Position numbers and translations under genes: made by a program
NCBI RefSeq assembly: GCF_016756615.1
Contig: NZ_AP023262.1
Span: 434,001 to 498,000, forward strand
Direction of reading: 5' to 3'
DNA from: Mesorhizobium sp. L-8-3
Lineage (GTDB): Bacteria; Pseudomonadota; Alphaproteobacteria; Rhizobiales; Rhizobiaceae
Length of the DNA stretch: 64,000 bases
Notes under the pieces: generated by a model
What the model saw: the letters and a program-made list of their open reading frames with translations, nothing else
Told to the model about the DNA's origin: nothing
Databases searched by the model: none
In this document: positions 25,206-33,391 of the stretch, one piece after another
How the letters are laid out: each line of letters starts with the position of its first letter
Position numbering within the stretch: position 1 is the first letter of the stretch

Positions 25206-26534
25206 ATGGCGCTGCCGGCATTCAATCCCGAAGACATGAATCTCGGAAGTCTCGATCCGGTCGAGCGCGCCTCGCGCGACGAGGTGCAGTCCCTGCAGCG
25301 CGAAAGGCTCGCCTGGTCGCTGCGCCACGCCTATGAGAATGTGCCCTTCTACCGGCAGAAATTCGACGCCGCGGGTGTCCACCCCTCTGATTTCCGCGAC
25401 CTGTCCGACATCGCCAAGTTCCCCTTCACGGTGAAGCAGGATCTGCGCGACAACTATCCCTACGGCCTATTCGCCGTGCCGCGCGAGAAGCTTGTCCGGA
25501 TCCACGGCTCGTCCGGCACGACCGGAAAGCCCATCGTGGTCGGCTACACCAAGGCCGACATCGACATGTGGGCGAACGTGATGGCGCGCTCGATCCGCGC
25601 CGCCGGTGGGCGGCCCGGCATGATGGTCCATGTCGCTTATGGCTACGGCCTGTTCACGGGCGGCCTCGGCGCCCATTACGGCGCCGAGCGGCTGGGTTGC
25701 ACCGTGGTGCCGATGTCGGGCGGCATGACGGAGAGGCAGGTCCAGCTGATCGTCGACTTCCGTCCTGACGTGATCATGGTCACGCCGAGCTATATGCTCG
25801 CCATCCTGGACGGATTCCGCAAGGCCGGCATCGATCCGCGCTCCACGTCGCTCAAATTCGGCATCTTCGGTGCGGAACCCTGGACGAATGCCATGCGCCA
25901 AGAGATCGAACGGTCCTTCGACATGCAGGCGACCGACATCTACGGCCTGTCGGAGGTGATCGGCCCCGGCGTCGCGCAGGAATGCGTGGAGACCAAGGAC
26001 GGGCTGCACGTCTGGGAAGACCACTTCCTGCCCGAAATCATCAACCCCGAGACGGGCGAGCCCGCCGCCGACGGAGAGTCGGGCGAACTGGTATTCACCT
26101 CGCTCACCAAGGAAGCTTTCCCGATCATCCGCTACCGCACCCGCGATCTCACGCGGCTCTTGCCCGGTACTGCGCGCCCCGGCATGCGACGGATGGAGAA
26201 GATCACCGGCCGCTCCGACGACATGATCATCCTGCGCGGCGTCAACGTCTTCCCGAGCCAGATCGAGGAGGCGCTGCTGGCGACCGAGTGGTGCTCGGGC
26301 CACTTCCAGATCGAGCTCACCCGCGAAGGCCGCATGGATCATATGACCGTGCTCGCCGAAGCACGCGCCGAACATTGGGACGGCGAAGGTCTCACCGAAC
26401 ACGCGCAGCGCTTTGTCGAGACGATCAAGAACACGATCGGCATCAGCACCGCCGTGGTCATCCGCGAGCCCGAAGGGGTGGAACGCTCGGCCGGAAAGGC
26501 GCGGCGCGTGGTGGACAAGAGGCCGAAAGAATAG
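25206..26534 (+). CDS. paaK: Phenylacetate-CoA ligase
   Basis: A 442-residue AMP-forming ligase catalysing the first step, phenylacetate to phenylacetyl-CoA. The P-loop-like AMP motif HGSSGTTGKPIVVGYT lies near residues 100-115, YGLSEVIGPGVA near 245, RYRTRDLTRLLPG near 311 and the C-terminal RGVNVFPSQIEE near 345. The GGAGGAG ribosome site is well placed. It ends the paaG-paaI-paaK transcript within the tandem GAATAGC repeat; its stop codon is part of the first copies. Confidence 0.96.
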   Translation: MALPAFNPEDMNLGSLDPVERASRDEVQSLQRERLAWSLRHAYENVPFYRQKFDAAGVHPSDFRDLSDIAKFPFTVKQDLRDNYPYGLFAVPREKLVRIHGSSGTTGKPIVVGYTKADIDMWANVMARSIRAAGGRPGMMVHVAYGYGLFTGGLGAHYGAERLGCTVVPMSGGMTERQVQLIVDFRPDVIMVTPSYMLAILDGFRKAGIDPRSTSLKFGIFGAEPWTNAMRQEIERSFDMQATDIYGLSEVIGPGVAQECVETKDGLHVWEDHFLPEIINPETGEPAADGESGELVFTSLTKEAFPIIRYRTRDLTRLLPGTARPGMRRMEKITGRSDDMIILRGVNVFPSQIEEALLATEWCSGHFQIELTREGRMDHMTVLAEARAEHWDGEGLTEHAQRFVETIKNTIGISTAVVIREPEGVERSAGKARRVVDKRPKE

Positions 26535-26640
26535 CGAATAGCGAATAGCGAATAGCGAAATAAACCAATGGCTTGCCACGCGAGTAGCAAGCCATTTCTC
26601 TTTTCCCTATTCGCTATTCGCTACTCGCTATTCGCTCCCT
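26529..26640. terminator. Bidirectional terminator with mirrored GAATAGC repeats
   Basis: Between the convergent paaK and paaE ends, four tandem GAATAGC units (26529-26559) face mirrored GCTATTC-type units at 26607-26636. Inside them AATGGCTTGC (26567-26576) pairs with GCAAGCCATT (26587-26596), followed by TCTCTTTTTCC. The nested stems and T-rich exit should stop transcription from both sides. Confidence 0.8.
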
Positions 26641-26642
26641 TC

Positions 26643-27764
26643 TCACATCTGATCAAAATCCACCGCCACGCGCGGCGTCTTCGGATGCGACTGGCAGGTG
26701 AGGACGAAGCCGGCCTCGATCTCCCAGGGCTCCAGCGAATAGTTCACGTCCATCTCCACCGCGCCGTCCAGAACCTTGGCCCGGCAGGTCGAGCACATGC
26801 CGCCCTTGCAGGCGAAGGGCAGGTCCATGCCGGCACGCAGCGCGGCGTCGAGGATCGTCTCGCCCTCGGCAACCGGCACGTCGCGGCGCTTGCCGTCGAC
26901 GGTGAGCGCCGCGACATGCGCTGCCGGCGCCTCGGCCGCGACCTTCGGCCTCACCTGCGGGCGCCCGCCATGGACCGAGACGAAACGCTCGACATGGATC
27001 TTCTCCGGCGCGAGGCCGACATCCTTCAGCGCCGCCTCGATATCTTCGATCATCGTGGCGGGCCCGCAGACGAAGGCATGGTCGACCGCCGCGGCCGGCA
27101 GTTGGGCGCTAAGCAGGATGCGGACCTTCTCGCCGTCCAGCCGGCCGTTGAGGATGGGCAGATCCTGCTCTTCCTGGCTGAGCACATGGAAGACCGAGAG
27201 GCGGCCGAGGAAACGATCCTTCAGTTCCTCCAGTTCGGTCCGGAACAGCATGTCCCGGGTCGAGCGGTTGCCGTAGTAGAGAAAGAAACGGCTGTTGGGC
27301 TCCGCCGCAAGCACGCCGCGCAGAATGGACAGGATCGGCGTGATGCCGGAGCCCGCGGCGAAAGCGACATGGATGCGGCCGTCACCGGCCGCGTCGCCGA
27401 GGCCGAAGCGGCCGGTCGGCGTCATCACGTCGATCTCGTCGCCGGCCTTGAGATTGTCGTTGATCCAGCCGGAGAACACGCCGTCCTCCACGCGCTTGAC
27501 GGCGACACGCAGTTCGCCCTCGTCGGGGCCCGAACAGATCGAATAGGAGCGGCGCAAATCCTCGCCGTCGACCGTTGCACGCAGCGTCAGATATTGGCCG
27601 GAATGGAACCGATAGGCGCCGGCCAGTTCGCGCGGAACGGTAAAGGCGATCGACACGGCATCCTCGGTCTCGCGCCTCACATCGGCGATCGCGAGCCGAT
27701 GGAAATGCGGCGACGGACCGATGGAACGGGACGGATCGAGGTTCTGGTCGACGGCGACGGACAT
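26643..27764 (-). CDS. paaE: 1,2-phenylacetyl-CoA epoxidase reductase subunit
   Basis: A 373-residue NAD(P)H-dependent ferredoxin reductase feeding electrons to the PaaAC diiron oxygenase. It has an N-terminal FAD domain (YRFHSGQYLTLRA, RRSYSICSGP near 70), an NAD-binding domain (HVAFAAGSGITPILSILRG near 130) and a C-terminal plant-type [2Fe-2S] domain with ligands in FACKGGMCSTCRAKVLDG and the fourth Cys in VLTCQSH. Last gene of the minus paaABCDE operon, 12 bases after paaD. Confidence 0.96.
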   Translation of the reverse strand: MSVAVDQNLDPSRSIGPSPHFHRLAIADVRRETEDAVSIAFTVPRELAGAYRFHSGQYLTLRATVDGEDLRRSYSICSGPDEGELRVAVKRVEDGVFSGWINDNLKAGDEIDVMTPTGRFGLGDAAGDGRIHVAFAAGSGITPILSILRGVLAAEPNSRFFLYYGNRSTRDMLFRTELEELKDRFLGRLSVFHVLSQEEQDLPILNGRLDGEKVRILLSAQLPAAAVDHAFVCGPATMIEDIEAALKDVGLAPEKIHVERFVSVHGGRPQVRPKVAAEAPAAHVAALTVDGKRRDVPVAEGETILDAALRAGMDLPFACKGGMCSTCRAKVLDGAVEMDVNYSLEPWEIEAGFVLTCQSHPKTPRVAVDFDQM

Positions 27765-27776
27765 GATCTCAGGAAC

Positions 27777-28310
27777 CTAGTGGCATTTGAAATAATCGAA
27801 GGGCTCGCGGCAGGCCTCGCAGCGCCAGAGCGCCTTGCAGGAGGTCGAGCCGAATTCGGCAAGCAGCGAGGTCGAAGTCGAGCCGCAGCGCGGGCAGGCG
27901 ACCTCGTCCCTGCCGAACAAGGCGCGCCGGCCGGCGGCTCGCGACGGCGGCGCAATGCCGTAGTCGCGCAGCTTTGCCCTGCCTTCCTCGCTCATCCAGT
28001 CCGTGGTCCAGGCAGGCGACAGCACGGTGACCACCTTGACGTGATCGAAACCGGCCTTGGCCAGCGCCAACTCGATTTCGAGCGCGATCATGTTCATGGC
28101 CGGACAGCCGGAATAGGTCGGGGTGATGACGATCTCGATGTGGCCGTCGCTATACCGCACGTCACGCAGCACGCCGAGATCCTCGATCGACAGCACCGGA
28201 ATCTCGGGGTCGCAGACCGCGCCCGCGATGCGCCTCACTTCGGCGAGATCAGGCAGGCCGCGGGCCGCAGCCAGCGCCGAAGGCTCCGGATGCGGGATGG
28301 CGGCCATCAC
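27777..28310 (-). CDS. paaD: Phenylacetate epoxidase assembly protein PaaD
   Basis: A 177-residue protein with an N-terminal MIP18/DUF59 domain (ICDPEIPVLSIEDLGV region, here AVCDPEIPVLSIEDLGVLRD) and a C-terminal zinc-ribbon-like part with paired cysteines CPRCGS and CEACREPF. It is thought to support iron-sulfur or diiron maturation of the PaaABCE complex. A GTG at 28310 overlaps the paaC stop by 4 bases; an ATG at 28307 overlaps by 3 bases and is an equally plausible start. Confidence 0.94.
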   Translation of the reverse strand: MMAAIPHPEPSALAAARGLPDLAEVRRIAGAVCDPEIPVLSIEDLGVLRDVRYSDGHIEIVITPTYSGCPAMNMIALEIELALAKAGFDHVKVVTVLSPAWTTDWMSEEGRAKLRDYGIAPPSRAAGRRALFGRDEVACPRCGSTSTSLLAEFGSTSCKALWRCEACREPFDYFKCH

Positions 28311-29083
28311 CAGACCGCTCCCGGCACGGCGCGCTGCACATATTGCAGCTCGGTGAGCAGATGGCCGAGATGCTCGCTGTGGCGACCTGAACGGCCACCC
28401 TTCTGCATCCAGCCGTCGGCGGGCACGGCGAGGCCCGCTTCCTCGAAGACCGGCCGGATCGCCTCCCGCCAGGCAACCCGCAGTTCTTCCGGGTCGACGC
28501 CGATGCCGGCCTCGATGACGGCGCGATCCGCCTCGTCGACTTCGAACAGCTCGCCGGTGAAGGGCCAGAGCAGTTCGAGCGCATCAAGAATCCGCCGACG
28601 GCTTTCGTCCGTGCCGTCGCCCAGCCGGATCACCCATTCGGCCGTATGGCGCACATGATAGGCCATTTCCTTCTCGGCCTTGGCGGCAACCGCGGAGAGC
28701 GTGGCGTCCTTCGACGCCATCATCGCACGCCAATAGAGGTCGGCGAAGGCCGCGTAGAGGAACTGCCTGAGGATGGTCCGGGCGAAATCGCCGTTGGGCT
28801 GTTCGACCAGGAGCAGGTTGCGGTAGTCGTGCTCGTCGCGGCGATAGGCGAAGGCGTCCTCGTCATGGCCGGCGGCCTCGATCTCGCCCGCATGGGCATA
28901 GAGCGAGCGCGCCTGGCCAATCAGGTCGAGGGCCATGTTGGCGAGGGCCATGTCCTCTTCCATCATCGGTGCATGGCCGCACCATTCGGACAGGCGATGG
29001 CCGAGCACCAGCGCATCGTCGGCGCGGCGCAGCACGTAGAGGACGTGCGGCGTCTCTTCCACCGTTATGGACCCCGAAGCCAT
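28307..29083 (-). CDS. paaC: 1,2-phenylacetyl-CoA epoxidase structural subunit
   Basis: A 258-residue ferritin-like subunit that pairs with PaaA. It shows the family's helical pattern (LGHRLSEWCGHAPMMEEDMA, NMALDLIGQARSLYAHA, DEHDYRNLLLVEQPNGDFA, KAEKEMAYHVRHTAEWVIRL) but not the full set of catalytic diiron ligands, as expected for the structural partner. It ends LQYVQRAVPGAVW. It lies between paaB and paaD in the operon. Confidence 0.96.
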   Translation of the reverse strand: MASGSITVEETPHVLYVLRRADDALVLGHRLSEWCGHAPMMEEDMALANMALDLIGQARSLYAHAGEIEAAGHDEDAFAYRRDEHDYRNLLLVEQPNGDFARTILRQFLYAAFADLYWRAMMASKDATLSAVAAKAEKEMAYHVRHTAEWVIRLGDGTDESRRRILDALELLWPFTGELFEVDEADRAVIEAGIGVDPEELRVAWREAIRPVFEEAGLAVPADGWMQKGGRSGRHSEHLGHLLTELQYVQRAVPGAVW

Positions 29084-29139
29084 GACTTCCTCCTGATCGA
29101 CCGATCTTGCTGCCCTGCCCCACTACGGGGGCGGGGATG

Positions 29140-29427
29140 TCACATGTGACCGATGTCTTCCGGCACTTCGTAGAAGGTCGGATGGCGGTAGATCTTCGAG
29201 GCGGTCGGCTCGAACATCATGCCCTTGTCGGCGGGGTCGGAAGCGACGATCGCCGCCGACGGCACGACCCAGATCGAAAGACCCTCGCCGCGCCTTGTAT
29301 AGATGTCGCGCGCCGCCTGCAGCGCCAGAGTCGCGTCGCTGGCATGCAGCGAGCCGACATGCTTGTGGCTCAGGCCGTTGCGGGAGCGGATGAAGACTTC
29401 CCAAAGCGGAAAAGCGGTGGTTGCCAT
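29140..29427 (-). CDS. paaB: 1,2-phenylacetyl-CoA epoxidase subunit PaaB
   Basis: A 95-residue small subunit that bridges the oxygenase dimers. LWEVFIRSRNGLSHKHVGSL and ALQAARDIYTRRGEGLSIWV are characteristic, and the size matches the E. coli protein. The start at 29427 lies 19 bases after the paaA stop. A 56-base gap separates it from paaC. Confidence 0.96.
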   Translation of the reverse strand: MATTAFPLWEVFIRSRNGLSHKHVGSLHASDATLALQAARDIYTRRGEGLSIWVVPSAAIVASDPADKGMMFEPTASKIYRHPTFYEVPEDIGHM

Positions 29428-29446
29428 CTCGGCGTCCTTTCAATCT

Positions 29447-30436
29447 CTAGGCCGCCTTCGCGGCCTGCCGGCGCTTCTTTGCGGCATAGGCCAGGGCCGC
29501 GTCGCGCACCCATGCACCGTCGTCATGCGCCTTGCGGCGCGCCGCCAGCCGGTCGCGATTGCAGGGACCATTGCCCAAAATCACCTGGCGGAATTCTTCC
29601 CAGTCAATCTCGCCATATTCCCAATGGCCGGTCTTCTCGTTGAATTTCAGCGCGGGATCGGGGATCGACAGACCGAGATATTCAGCCTGGGGCACCGTGG
29701 CGTCGACGAATTTCTGCCGGAGTTCGTCATTGGAGAAGCGCTTGATCTTCCAGCGGGTCGAGGCATCCGAATGCTGGCTCTGCGCATCGGGCGGACCGAA
29801 CATCATCAGGCAGGGCCACCACCAGCGGTTCAGCGCGTCCTGCGCCATGGCGCGCTGGGCCTCGTTGCCGCGCGAAAGCGTCAGCATGATCTCGTAGCCC
29901 TGGCGCTGGTGGAAGGACTCCTCCTTGCAGACGCGGATCATGGCGCGCGCATAGGGGCCGTAGGAGCACCGGCAGAGCGGAATCTGGTTCATGATCGCCG
30001 CGCCGTCGACCAGCCAGCCGATCGCGCCGATGTCGGCCCAGGTCAGCGTCGGATAGTTGAAGATGGAGGAATATTTCGCCTTGCCCGACAGCATCTGGTC
30101 GACGAGCTCCTCGCGCGAGGTCCCGAGCGTCTCGGCGGCGGCATAGAGGTAGAGGCCGTGACCGCATTCGTCCTGCACCTTGGCGAGCAGGGCGGCCTTG
30201 CGGCGGAGCGACGGCGCGCGCGTGATCCAGTTGCCCTCCGGCAGCATGCCGACGATCTCGGAATGGGCATGCTGGGAGATCTGCCTGGTCAGCGTCTTGC
30301 GATAGGCGGCCGGCATCCAGTCGTTCGGCTCGATACGCTCCTCGGCATCGACACGCTCCTGGAACCGCTCGAGCAATGCGGCGTCCTCGACCTGACCGCC
30401 GGCTTCTGGATTTGCGTTGAGAGCCTGCGTGTACAT
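29447..30436 (-). CDS. paaA: 1,2-phenylacetyl-CoA epoxidase catalytic subunit
   Basis: A 329-residue diiron oxygenase converting phenylacetyl-CoA to its ring-1,2-epoxide. Carboxylate/His ligands are visible in [17 protein letters not shown] near residues 84-100 and [18 protein letters not shown] near 165-182 (ExxH motifs). Family length. First gene of paaABCDE; the 110-base upstream gap carries an AT-rich promoter and the inverted repeat at 30465-30504. Confidence 0.97.
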   Translation of the reverse strand: MYTQALNANPEAGGQVEDAALLERFQERVDAEERIEPNDWMPAAYRKTLTRQISQHAHSEIVGMLPEGNWITRAPSLRRKAALLAKVQDECGHGLYLYAAAETLGTSREELVDQMLSGKAKYSSIFNYPTLTWADIGAIGWLVDGAAIMNQIPLCRCSYGPYARAMIRVCKEESFHQRQGYEIMLTLSRGNEAQRAMAQDALNRWWWPCLMMFGPPDAQSQHSDASTRWKIKRFSNDELRQKFVDATVPQAEYLGLSIPDPALKFNEKTGHWEYGEIDWEEFRQVILGNGPCNRDRLAARRKAHDDGAWVRDAALAYAAKKRRQAAKAA

Positions 30437-30464
30437 GGCATCCTCCTCAGATTAGAAACATTCT

Positions 30465-30504
30465 ATGTTACAAGAATTCTGAATGCAACAATTTTCTGTA
30501 ACAT
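30465..30504. promoter_or_regulatory. Candidate PaaX operator upstream of paaA
   Basis: ATGTTAC at 30465-30471 and GTAACAT at 30498-30504 form a perfect inverted repeat with a 26-base centre in an AT-rich stretch 29 bases upstream of paaA. It differs from the CCGAACG-type site at paaZ/paaG, so the paaABCDE arm may answer to PaaX while the other arm answers to PaaR. Confidence 0.5.
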
Positions 30505-30546
30505 ATTGCGATATGGCAGGGTGGACGGCCACAGATGCGTGCTGCA

Positions 30547-31467
30547 TCAGGCCGCGAAGCGCTTGTTGATGTCGGACGCCGGTTTGAGCGGCTCGCCATC
30601 CTCGCCCAACGCATGGGCGTCGAGCCAGCGTTCAGAGGGCTGCAGCAGCGCGCGGTAGAGCTCGCCACACAGCAGGCGGGCCTCCTCGGCCGGCCAATGC
30701 TCCGGCAGGATCGCCGCCGGCAGGAGCGGATCGCGCAAGACAACGCGCCGATATTCGTGGATGAGCAGCACGCGGGCGACCAGAGCGTCGAGGTCGGTCG
30801 GCACGGCGCCGCCGGCGAGCGCCGTGCGCATCGGCGCGAAGGCTGCGACAAAACGCCGATAGGCCTCGCCGATCGCCTGGAGCGGCCAGCTTCGCGCCGC
30901 CAGAGCGCTCAACTCGGCAGTATCGCCGCTGGCCTTCAGCTTGAGCTCGTTGGCTGCCGCAGCCGGGATCTCCTCGCCGGGCGGTCCGACCCAGAGGCCG
31001 GGCGCCGGGCTGCCGAAGCCCGCCGACTGCAGCGCGCCGCGCACGGCCTCACGATCGGTACTTCCCGCGGTGACGATGAGGTCGAGCCGGCCGTCCCACA
31101 ACGAGGGGCGTGGGAAATAGATGTGCTGCGTGGCATGGGCGAAGGTCGCACTGCCTTTTTCCGCCAGCCGATAGAAACTGTTGCGCCCGGACTTGCTGCG
31201 TTCGAGCCACCCGTCGCTGGCGAGCCGCGACATCGCCGTGCGAACCACGCCCTCCGCGACATCCATCGCTCTGAAGAAGGAGAGCAGTGTGCCGAGCCAT
31301 ACCGAACCGCCGCGCGGCACGATCGCGTCGCCATAGATGGTGATGATGATCGACCATGTGCGCGAGGGCTGTTCGCGCAAGCCGGCGAGCGTCGCGTCGA
31401 GAACCTCGTGGAAGCGGCGCGGATCGCCGGCGCGAACAGCGGGCGCCGGAGCCTCGTTCATGGTCAT
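30547..31467 (-). CDS. paaX: PaaX family transcriptional repressor
   Basis: A 306-residue GntR-like PaaX protein. The N-terminal winged helix includes RTWSIIITIYGDAIVPRGGS and VVRTAMSRLASDGWLERSKS, followed by the central PaaX domain (ARSWPLQAIGEAYRRFVAAF near 195). It represses phenylacetate genes until phenylacetyl-CoA binds. It overlaps the end of paaR by 4 bases, so the two repressors are co-expressed. The 80 bases between its stop and the paaA promoter hold nothing else. Confidence 0.95.
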   Translation of the reverse strand: MTMNEAPAPAVRAGDPRRFHEVLDATLAGLREQPSRTWSIIITIYGDAIVPRGGSVWLGTLLSFFRAMDVAEGVVRTAMSRLASDGWLERSKSGRNSFYRLAEKGSATFAHATQHIYFPRPSLWDGRLDLIVTAGSTDREAVRGALQSAGFGSPAPGLWVGPPGEEIPAAAANELKLKASGDTAELSALAARSWPLQAIGEAYRRFVAAFAPMRTALAGGAVPTDLDALVARVLLIHEYRRVVLRDPLLPAAILPEHWPAEEARLLCGELYRALLQPSERWLDAHALGEDGEPLKPASDINKRFAA

Positions 31468-32105
31468 GCCCCGCGGCGCCGGGCCGGCTCACTCTGGACA
31501 GCGGATACTGCAGCGGCCGCTTCGTCGGCGCCCTTCAGGATCAGTTCCGAAGCGAAACGCGCATAGTCGTCACGCGACATTCCGCCCCCCTTGCGAAACC
31601 AGAGATAGTGCCAGTTGAGCATGCCGAACATCGACATTGTGAGCGGCTTGAGGGATGTGCTCCGTCCGATGTCGGGCAACGCCTCCGCGAGCGCATCCGA
31701 CAGGAGCTTGACGAGCACCCGTTCCAGAGCCCGCAACTGTTCCTGGCGGGGCTCCGGAAGCAGCTTGAGATTGGCGATCTGGATCTGATGCTCGGCATCG
31801 GCGTCGCGATAGGCTTCGAGCAGCGCCTGGGCGATGGCATGGACACGGGCTCGCGGCTCGGACGTCGTGGCGGCAGCCCTCTCCACGACCTCGACAAGTT
31901 CCTCCAGATGCGCCGACAATATGTCGAAGAGCAACGCCTCCTTGTCGGGATAATAGTGGTAAAGCAGGGCCTTGGAGACGCCGCAGGCCTCGGCGATCAT
32001 GGTGATCGAGGTGCCGGAGTAGCCGAACTGGGCGAAGAGCTGGGCGGTGCGCTGCAAGATGGCGAGGCGCTTCGCGTCATAATCCTGGGCGCGCGTGCGT
32101 GCCAT
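31464..32105 (-). CDS. paaR: TetR family regulator PaaR
   Basis: A 213-residue TetR repressor with the HTH at residues 13-56 (KRLAILQRTAQLFAQFGYSG, then MIAEACGVSKALLYHYYPDK). The C-terminal ligand domain is typical of phenylacetyl-CoA-responsive PaaR found with paa clusters in bacteria having no or two regulators. Position next to paaX and the TetR-like palindrome at 23874 support the name. Upstream bases near 32188-32209 contain a CCGAACG half-site, suggesting autoregulation. Confidence 0.85.
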   Translation of the reverse strand: MARTRAQDYDAKRLAILQRTAQLFAQFGYSGTSITMIAEACGVSKALLYHYYPDKEALLFDILSAHLEELVEVVERAAATTSEPRARVHAIAQALLEAYRDADAEHQIQIANLKLLPEPRQEQLRALERVLVKLLSDALAEALPDIGRSTSLKPLTMSMFGMLNWHYLWFRKGGGMSRDDYARFASELILKGADEAAAAVSAVQSEPARRRGA

Positions 32106-32499
32106 GTCGGTCCTTTTCGCCTTCCCGGTCCTTTTTCGCCTTCAAGGCCGAGCCGAGCCGTTCTCCCACACGGCAGCTCGATAAAATTATCCGAACGCTC
32201 TATCAATTTTCACCATGCGCGTAAACCCGGCGCCAGCGCGGGACGGCGGAGGAAGCTGACATTCGGTGCGTCCTTCGAGGCTCGCTTCGCGAGCACCTCA
32301 GGATGAGGGAGGCCGGCGCCAGGCGCCCAAGCTGGGGGACGTCGGCACTACGCATTTCTGGACAAAGGAGCCTTGGCACTGCGTTCCTCATCCTGAGGTG
32401 CGAGCGCAGCGAGCCTCGAAGGATTGGATGTGGCGGCGCCATTTTCCATGATAGGTTACGGGCGATCGACCGACGAGCGTCACAGCAGGGGTGGGTTCG
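32106..32499. other. Intergenic region with paaR promoter and an inverted repeat
   Basis: No gene is supported. The AT-rich 32180-32215 portion, with a CCGAACG half-site, probably holds the paaR promoter. The repeat pair at 32271-32423 is listed separately. The plus-strand hydrolase promoter would lie in 32430-32490. Confidence 0.45.
32271..32423. repeat. Alphaproteobacterial REP-like inverted repeat pair
   Basis: The 37-base arm 32271-32307 (TCCTTCGAGGCTCGCTTCGC onward) is the near-exact reverse complement of 32387-32423. Each arm contains a GCTCGC/GCGAGC core. Sequences of the form CTCATCCTGAGGTGCGAG...GCCTCGAAGGA are a common dispersed palindromic repeat in rhizobia and relatives. Confidence 0.8.
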
Positions 32500-33387
32500 A
32501 TGAGCGGCAGGGAAATTGAGGGCGTCAGGACGCTGCTGGCGTCGCTTCCACGACCGACGAGCCTCACCGAGCGGCGCGAACGGCTCGATACGGTCGCATC
32601 GGTGGACGGCGTCGCCGCCGACATCAGTTTCGAGCCGGAGACCGTCGGCCACTGCGAGGCGGAATGGTCGCTGGCGCCCGGCAGCGACGCCTCCCGCGTG
32701 CTGCTCTTCTTCCATGGAGGCGGCTATTGTTCCGGCTCCATCCGCAGCCACCGCCGCATGGTCTCCGAGGCGGGGCGGGCGGCAGGCATCCGCACTTTGG
32801 CGGTGGCCTATCGGCTGGCGCCGGAAAATCCGTTCCCGGCCGCACTCGAGGATGCGTTGGCGGCCTTCGAGTACCTGCTCGGACGCGGCATCGGCGCAGG
32901 CCACATCGCCATCTCGGGCGACAGCGCCGGCGGGGGCCTCTCCCTGGCGGCCATGACCCGCCTTCGCGACCTTGGCAAGCCCTTGCCCGGCTGCGCCTGG
33001 CTCGTCTCTCCCTGGGTCGACCTGGAGATGAGCGGGGCCAGCATGGACACCAAGGACGCGGTCGACCCGCTGATCCACCGCGAGTATCTGCAGGAACTGG
33101 CCTCGTCCTATCTTGGCCGGGCAAATCCGCTCAGCCCGCTCGCCTCGCCGCTTTATGCTGATCTCTCGCGGCTGCCCCCCACCCTTGTCCAGGTCGGATC
33201 GGCGGAGACGCTGCTCGACGATGCCGTCCGCATCGTCGGACGGCTGGGTGCGGCCGACGTGGCGGCGAGCCTGGAGGTGTGGCCGCATATGATCCATGCC
33301 TGGCATCTATGGTCGCCCCGCCTGAGAGCGGGCCGCCAGGCGACCGCTTCAGCCGGCGCCTTCATCAAGCGGCATCTGGCGCGGTGA
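32500..33387 (+). CDS. Alpha/beta hydrolase, hormone-sensitive-lipase family
   Basis: A 295-residue carboxylesterase. The oxyanion motif HGGGYCSGS lies near residue 75, the nucleophile motif GDSAGGGLS near 145, the Asp in SAETLLDDAVRIV near 238 and the catalytic His in WPHMIHAWHLW near 267. The ATG at 32500 is used; a GTG at 32491 is possible. It ends 4 bases before the convergent amidohydrolase stop. Substrate probably short acyl esters; no operon partner. Confidence 0.93.
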   Translation: MSGREIEGVRTLLASLPRPTSLTERRERLDTVASVDGVAADISFEPETVGHCEAEWSLAPGSDASRVLLFFHGGGYCSGSIRSHRRMVSEAGRAAGIRTLAVAYRLAPENPFPAALEDALAAFEYLLGRGIGAGHIAISGDSAGGGLSLAAMTRLRDLGKPLPGCAWLVSPWVDLEMSGASMDTKDAVDPLIHREYLQELASSYLGRANPLSPLASPLYADLSRLPPTLVQVGSAETLLDDAVRIVGRLGAADVAASLEVWPHMIHAWHLWSPRLRAGRQATASAGAFIKRHLAR

Positions 33388-33391
33388 CCGG

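Noticed and set aside
26529..26640. CRISPR-like array
   Set aside because: Units are 7 bases without spacers; they form mirrored stems of a terminator.
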